Of a DNA stretch of 64,000 nt, positions 61,252 through 64,000 are shown piece after piece. A program made the position numbers and the translations under genes. The stretch is from Phycisphaerales bacterium (lineage in GTDB: Bacteria; Planctomycetota; Phycisphaerae; Phycisphaerales; UBA1924): the NCBI GenBank assembly GCA_040221175.1, contig JAVJVK010000004.1, forward strand, positions 914,268-978,267, in the 5' to 3' direction. The notes below the pieces were generated by a model, which saw only the letters and a list, made by a program, of their open reading frames with translations, did no database searches and was not told the DNA's origin. Position 1 is the first letter of the stretch. The number at the start of each line of letters is the position of its first letter.

Positions 61252-62832
61252 TCAGTGTACCGGCAGTCGGAGGGCAAAAACCGCCCCGGAACCCCTGCCA
61301 GGGTCGCGCAGCCAGGCTTCTCCGCCATGATCCCGTGCGACCTTCTGAACCATTGCAAGACCGATGCCATTGCCATCGCTCTTGGTGGTGAAGTAGGGCT
61401 GGAAGATGTGGGCCTCGGCGTCTTCGGGCACCCCCGGCCCCGTATCGGCCACGTCGATGCCCCACTGCGACTCACCGGGACTCGGATTCTCGGACCACAT
61501 CGTCACCCGCACGGCCCCACCTTTTGGCGTCACATCCAGCGCATTGGACACCAGGGCCACCAACGCCTGCTCGAGGTGTCCGGGGTCGAACAACGCACGC
61601 TGCGGAGCGCCGCTGGCATCCAGTTCCAGCCGAACTTCCGACGCCCGAGCCCGGTCCTGCATCGCCGCGATGGAATCTTCGGCCCATGCGGCGGGAGACA
61701 ATTCCATCCGATTCAGCTCTTCGGGTCGTGCCAGGTCCAAGAGCTTCTTGAGCCAGATGTTCACGCGATCAACCGTCGACACGATGCGTTCCAGCGTGCC
61801 GCTGCGAGCCGCTGCGTCGGGTTCATCGCCGGCCAACTCGGCCATCATGCGGATGCCGGACAGCGGACTCTTGATGTTGTGGACGATGCGGCGGGTTGCG
61901 CTGCCGAATGCCGCCATGCGCTCGCGTTCGATGCGCTCGGCCTGCATGGCGCCGATCGTGCCGGCCATGGAATTGAACTCGCTGGCCAGCATGGCGATCT
62001 CGCCCTGACCGATGACCCGCACGCGATGGTCGAACTCGCCGCGCGCGAATCGTTCGGCTGCCTTGCGCAGCTCCGCCACGGGTGCCAGCACCCATCGCCG
62101 GACCAGTTCGATCGCCAGGGTACCCGCCAGGAGCGCTATTGCCAGGCTTGCCGCCAGAGACGCGAAGACACGGCTCCGCATGTCGTCGGCGTGCGAACTG
62201 GCAAGCATGGCGTTCTCGATCACGCGAGACTCGATGGCCTCGATCCGTTCATGAATATCAAAGAGGGCGGCCAGAGCATCGGCACGCTCGGCCTCGCCCT
62301 GGGTCTCAAGCCAGCGCCCGACGCCTTGCTCGGCCATGGCGATGCGATTGGCAAGGTACTGCGGCACGCCATCGCCCAGCACGATCTCCAGCCGCTCGGC
62401 CGCTTGAAGCTCGGCGGCCGCCGCTTGCGCCCGCCCGCTCAAGTCCTGGATCGACGCACGGTCTAGGCCTTGAGGCCCCTCGGGCGCATCCGGGGGCGCG
62501 GGGCCGATCGCCGCGTGCTGGGTGCCGCGGGCGATCTGGTTGTGCTGCGTCCCCGCCGCTCGCTTGACGGTGCTCAAGAGCATCAGGGCCTGCTCGGTCG
62601 CGCGCATCGGTTGATCGAGCTGCCGCTCGAGGAACAGCACGCCCCACAGCATCGTGCCCGCGTTGATCAACACCACCACGCCGAACGTCAGCAGCAGAAA
62701 GGCGAACCTGCCGCGGAGCGATTGCATCCTTGCAAGCGGCGCCCAGGAAATATCCCATCGCTTCATGGCGCCCCACATTCGATGCTCAGTCGGCGGCGTG
62801 CGGCGGCCAGCTTCACCGGTGAGGGTGGTCAT
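61252..62832 (-). CDS. Sensor histidine kinase with HAMP domain
   Basis: A 526-residue sensor, start uncertain: the ATG at 62832 overlaps the pseudopilin gene by 20 bases, and ATGs at 62778 and 62766 (M-K-R-W-D-I-S) are alternatives. Spans at about residues 43-68 and 222-245 flank an extracytoplasmic helical domain. A HAMP-like region (R-R-W-V-L-A-P-V-A-E-L-R-K-A) follows. The H-box reads I-V-H-N-I-K-S-P-L-S-G, the N-box L-V-S-N-A-L-D-V-T-P-K-G-G, and G-box D-T-G-P-G-V-P and G-N-G-I-G-L-A-M-V. Signal unknown. It is 38 bases before the response regulator and is surely its partner. The H-box with Asn-Ile-Lys is that of NtrB-like kinases. Confidence 0.92.
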   Translation of the reverse strand: MTTLTGEAGRRTPPTEHRMWGAMKRWDISWAPLARMQSLRGRFAFLLLTFGVVVLINAGTMLWGVLFLERQLDQPMRATEQALMLLSTVKRAAGTQHNQIARGTQHAAIGPAPPDAPEGPQGLDRASIQDLSGRAQAAAAELQAAERLEIVLGDGVPQYLANRIAMAEQGVGRWLETQGEAERADALAALFDIHERIEAIESRVIENAMLASSHADDMRSRVFASLAASLAIALLAGTLAIELVRRWVLAPVAELRKAAERFARGEFDHRVRVIGQGEIAMLASEFNSMAGTIGAMQAERIERERMAAFGSATRRIVHNIKSPLSGIRMMAELAGDEPDAAARSGTLERIVSTVDRVNIWLKKLLDLARPEELNRMELSPAAWAEDSIAAMQDRARASEVRLELDASGAPQRALFDPGHLEQALVALVSNALDVTPKGGAVRVTMWSENPSPGESQWGIDVADTGPGVPEDAEAHIFQPYFTTKSDGNGIGLAMVQKVARDHGGEAWLRDPGRGSGAVFALRLPVH

Positions 62833-63610
62833 AGTCCCATCGCCAACTCGACTCTTCGAGCGGTCGATTGGAGGACTCCACGTGCCCGTCGACGAACGCG
62901 ACGTTCAGGCCCGAACCGTGTCGGGACGCGGGCATCCACGTCCGGCCGTCGTCGTACAGGCCATCATCGCCGATCGGCGGCGCGGAATACACGGGCGTCA
63001 CGCCCCGGGCGGTTGCTTCAACGCCGTCCACGTCCCATGCCAGCGGCACCATTGCCTCGCTGAGCACGCGTTCGGTCAGGCACGTCTGCATGCTCCGGCC
63101 ACCCGGTCCTTCGACCCGATGCAGGCGTGCATTGAAGCCATACGACACGGTGTTCCAACTGGCGACGCCGCCGCCCGAGCAGGGGGCATCGCGCCGCAGC
63201 ACGAGATCACCACGAACCGAAGCGCACCGGAGGGGCACGTCCTGGCCATCGTTCAACGCCACACGAGAGCGGCCGTCACCGTACTTCCAGTATTCGTCGA
63301 TCCCGTAGAGGCTTTCCTGGAACGTCTCCAACGCGACGTGGCCGTGCCTGCCGCACGGATCGTGGGTGCGACCGCTGTCCAGTTGCGGATCGAGGAACAT
63401 CTGCAGGTCGAATGCCACGTTGCGAAGCGACATCTGGCATCGGAAGCTGCGCGAGGCGTCCATGGCGCCAAACAGCACCGGCAGAAGAATGCCGAGCAAG
63501 ACGCCCAGCAGCGCCAACACCAGCAGCAACTCAACGAGCGTTACGCCCCGGCGAACCCGGTGCGGCAGGCCAAGTGGCCTGATTCGAATGTTGGCTGGCG
63601 GTCGACCCAT
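62813..63610 (-). CDS. Type II secretion-type pseudopilin with H-x-D-G-type tail
   Basis: A protein of about 265 residues from the ATG at 63610 (M-G-R-P-P-A-N-I); G-G-G-G-A lies eight bases upstream. A longer frame starts at 63760 and is less likely. The prepilin motif is R-R-G followed by V-T-L-V-E-L-L-L-V-L-A-L-L-G, with Glu at position five after the cleavage glycine and a hydrophobic helix. The globular part ends with V-A-F-V-D-G-H-V, a mark of the abundant planctomycete pseudopilin-like family. It is the first gene of the histidine kinase operon. Such proteins sit in the periplasm or surface; a role with the sensor is possible, since it is cotranscribed, but is inference. Confidence 0.8.
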   Translation of the reverse strand: MGRPPANIRIRPLGLPHRVRRGVTLVELLLVLALLGVLLGILLPVLFGAMDASRSFRCQMSLRNVAFDLQMFLDPQLDSGRTHDPCGRHGHVALETFQESLYGIDEYWKYGDGRSRVALNDGQDVPLRCASVRGDLVLRRDAPCSGGGVASWNTVSYGFNARLHRVEGPGGRSMQTCLTERVLSEAMVPLAWDVDGVEATARGVTPVYSAPPIGDDGLYDDGRTWMPASRHGSGLNVAFVDGHVESSNRPLEESSWRWDYDHPHR

Positions 63611-63918
63611 CAAGAACATCCCCACGATTGTCAGGCATTGTACACGAAACCGCCCGGGCCAGCGCACGAAAGTCGAACGAATCAAGATCCTGTCAGGACT
63701 CGAATCGCAAAATCCTTTTGAGAGGCCAGCACTGGCCCTTGATTGACGCGTCCGAGCCAAGTCTCGGCGACATCTCGGCTTACAGGGCCCCGATCCAAGT
63801 CGTTATCGGAATCAGATCGATTCGTCGATGGACGGCCGAAGCGAGGCCACCCCGACCGGGCACCCCGGATCAGCCGTCGATCCGGATGGGCGTCAGGCGT
63901 CGGCCGGGCCGTCGGTGC
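63611..63918. other. Intergenic region before the pseudopilin gene
   Basis: No gene is convincing here. An inverted repeat CCGGATC/GATCCGG (63865-63871 with 63879-63885, seven-base loop) lies downstream of the partial gene at the right edge and could be part of its terminator, without a U-run. The promoter of the pseudopilin operon should also be here, but I see no clear -35/-10 pair; the stretch near 63680-63720 is AT-richer than its surroundings. Confidence 0.4.
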
Positions 63919-64000
63919 TTAATAGGTCCGCTGGCGGACACGCACCCCGTCCGTCAATCCATCGCCGGGATACCGCACGATCTGCTGCCCCTCGCTCAAG
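63919..64000 (-). CDS. Partial C-terminus of a possible HlyD-type efflux adaptor
   Basis: Only the last 26 residues are in the window, ending at the TAA at 63919-63921. They read L-S-E-G-Q-Q-I-V-R-Y-P-G-D-G, then L-T-D-G-V-R-V-R-Q-R-T-Y. The pattern L-x-x-G-Q-x-V-x-x-Y-P-x-D-x-x-x-D-G-V-R-V-R is that of the end of HlyD/MacA-like periplasmic adaptor proteins, which link inner-membrane transporters to outer-membrane channels. The assignment rests on this short stretch and is tentative; the rest lies beyond the right edge. Confidence 0.45.
   Translation of the reverse strand, partial: LSEGQQIVRYPGDGLTDGVRVRQRTY

Overview
The window is GC-rich chromosomal DNA with densely packed genes on both strands. 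Several features point to a planctomycete, most likely of the Phycisphaerae class (an inference, since no rRNA is present). Secreted proteins end either in a PEP-CTERM-type tail (V-P-A-P, a hydrophobic stretch, then Arg-Arg-Arg) or in paired Ca-binding repeats of the form D-x-D-G-D-G-x-L-T-x-F-D-F-L-x-F-Q-N that finish in Gly-Cys-Pro (the 'GC-type dockerin' style). There is also an ECF sigma factor next to a membrane Ser/Thr kinase, a lone pseudopilin with an H-x-D-G-type tail, and a planctomycete-style omega subunit. I saw no transposase, integrase, phage gene, CRISPR array or rRNA. One tRNA (Leu, anticodon GAG) is present.

Layout. 1-5.5 kb: a truncated membrane protein, a cysteine desulfurase, a degenerate GxxExxY protein with RGG and acidic tails, an atypical short-chain dehydrogenase, a 21-bp-period repeat array, then two tandem PEP-CTERM paralogues. 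5.5-12 kb: mfd, a helix-hairpin-helix protein, a GH10-like protein without visible catalytic glutamates, and purC. 12-24.6 kb: the most system-like region. One minus-strand run encodes three SPFH (HflK/HflC-like) proteins, an ABC ATPase, an ABC-2 permease and a large helical-repeat protein; a second ABC-2 permease and two paralogous small single-span membrane proteins are read divergently. 24.6-30.5 kb: small conserved proteins, tRNA-Leu, a CheR-like methyltransferase, a DUF3553 protein, rpoZ, coaC, a ChaN-type lipoprotein and an EamA transporter.

30.5-43.3 kb: a 28-bp perfect palindrome in front of a sigma factor/kinase module, a PEP-CTERM protein with a recognisable promoter, a peroxiredoxin, small unknowns, a Met-rich secreted protein, folP, a thioredoxin, a Gfo/Idh/MocA oxidoreductase and rpsA with its terminator. 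43.3-50 kb: a GT2-GT39 fusion, dut, a small coiled-coil protein, a soluble WbpM/CapD-like dehydratase and a HAF-repeat dockerin protein. 50-56.7 kb: an unknown protein, a second 21-bp-period array leading into a near-leaderless promoter for an FG-GAP dockerin protein, gcvP and a DUF418 membrane protein. 56.7-64 kb: an FG-GAP dockerin protein, then a minus-strand operon of pseudopilin, histidine kinase, NtrC-type regulator and dockerin-tailed secreted protein, and the C-terminal end of a possible HlyD-type adaptor.

How the genes work together. Housekeeping genes (cysteine desulfurase, mfd, purC, rpoZ, coaC, folP, trx, rpsA, dut, gcvP) alternate with cell-surface and export functions. The two candidates for undescribed biology are the SPFH/ABC-2 export cluster with its two small membrane proteins, and the pair of 21-bp-period intergenic arrays that each sit immediately upstream of a secreted-protein gene.
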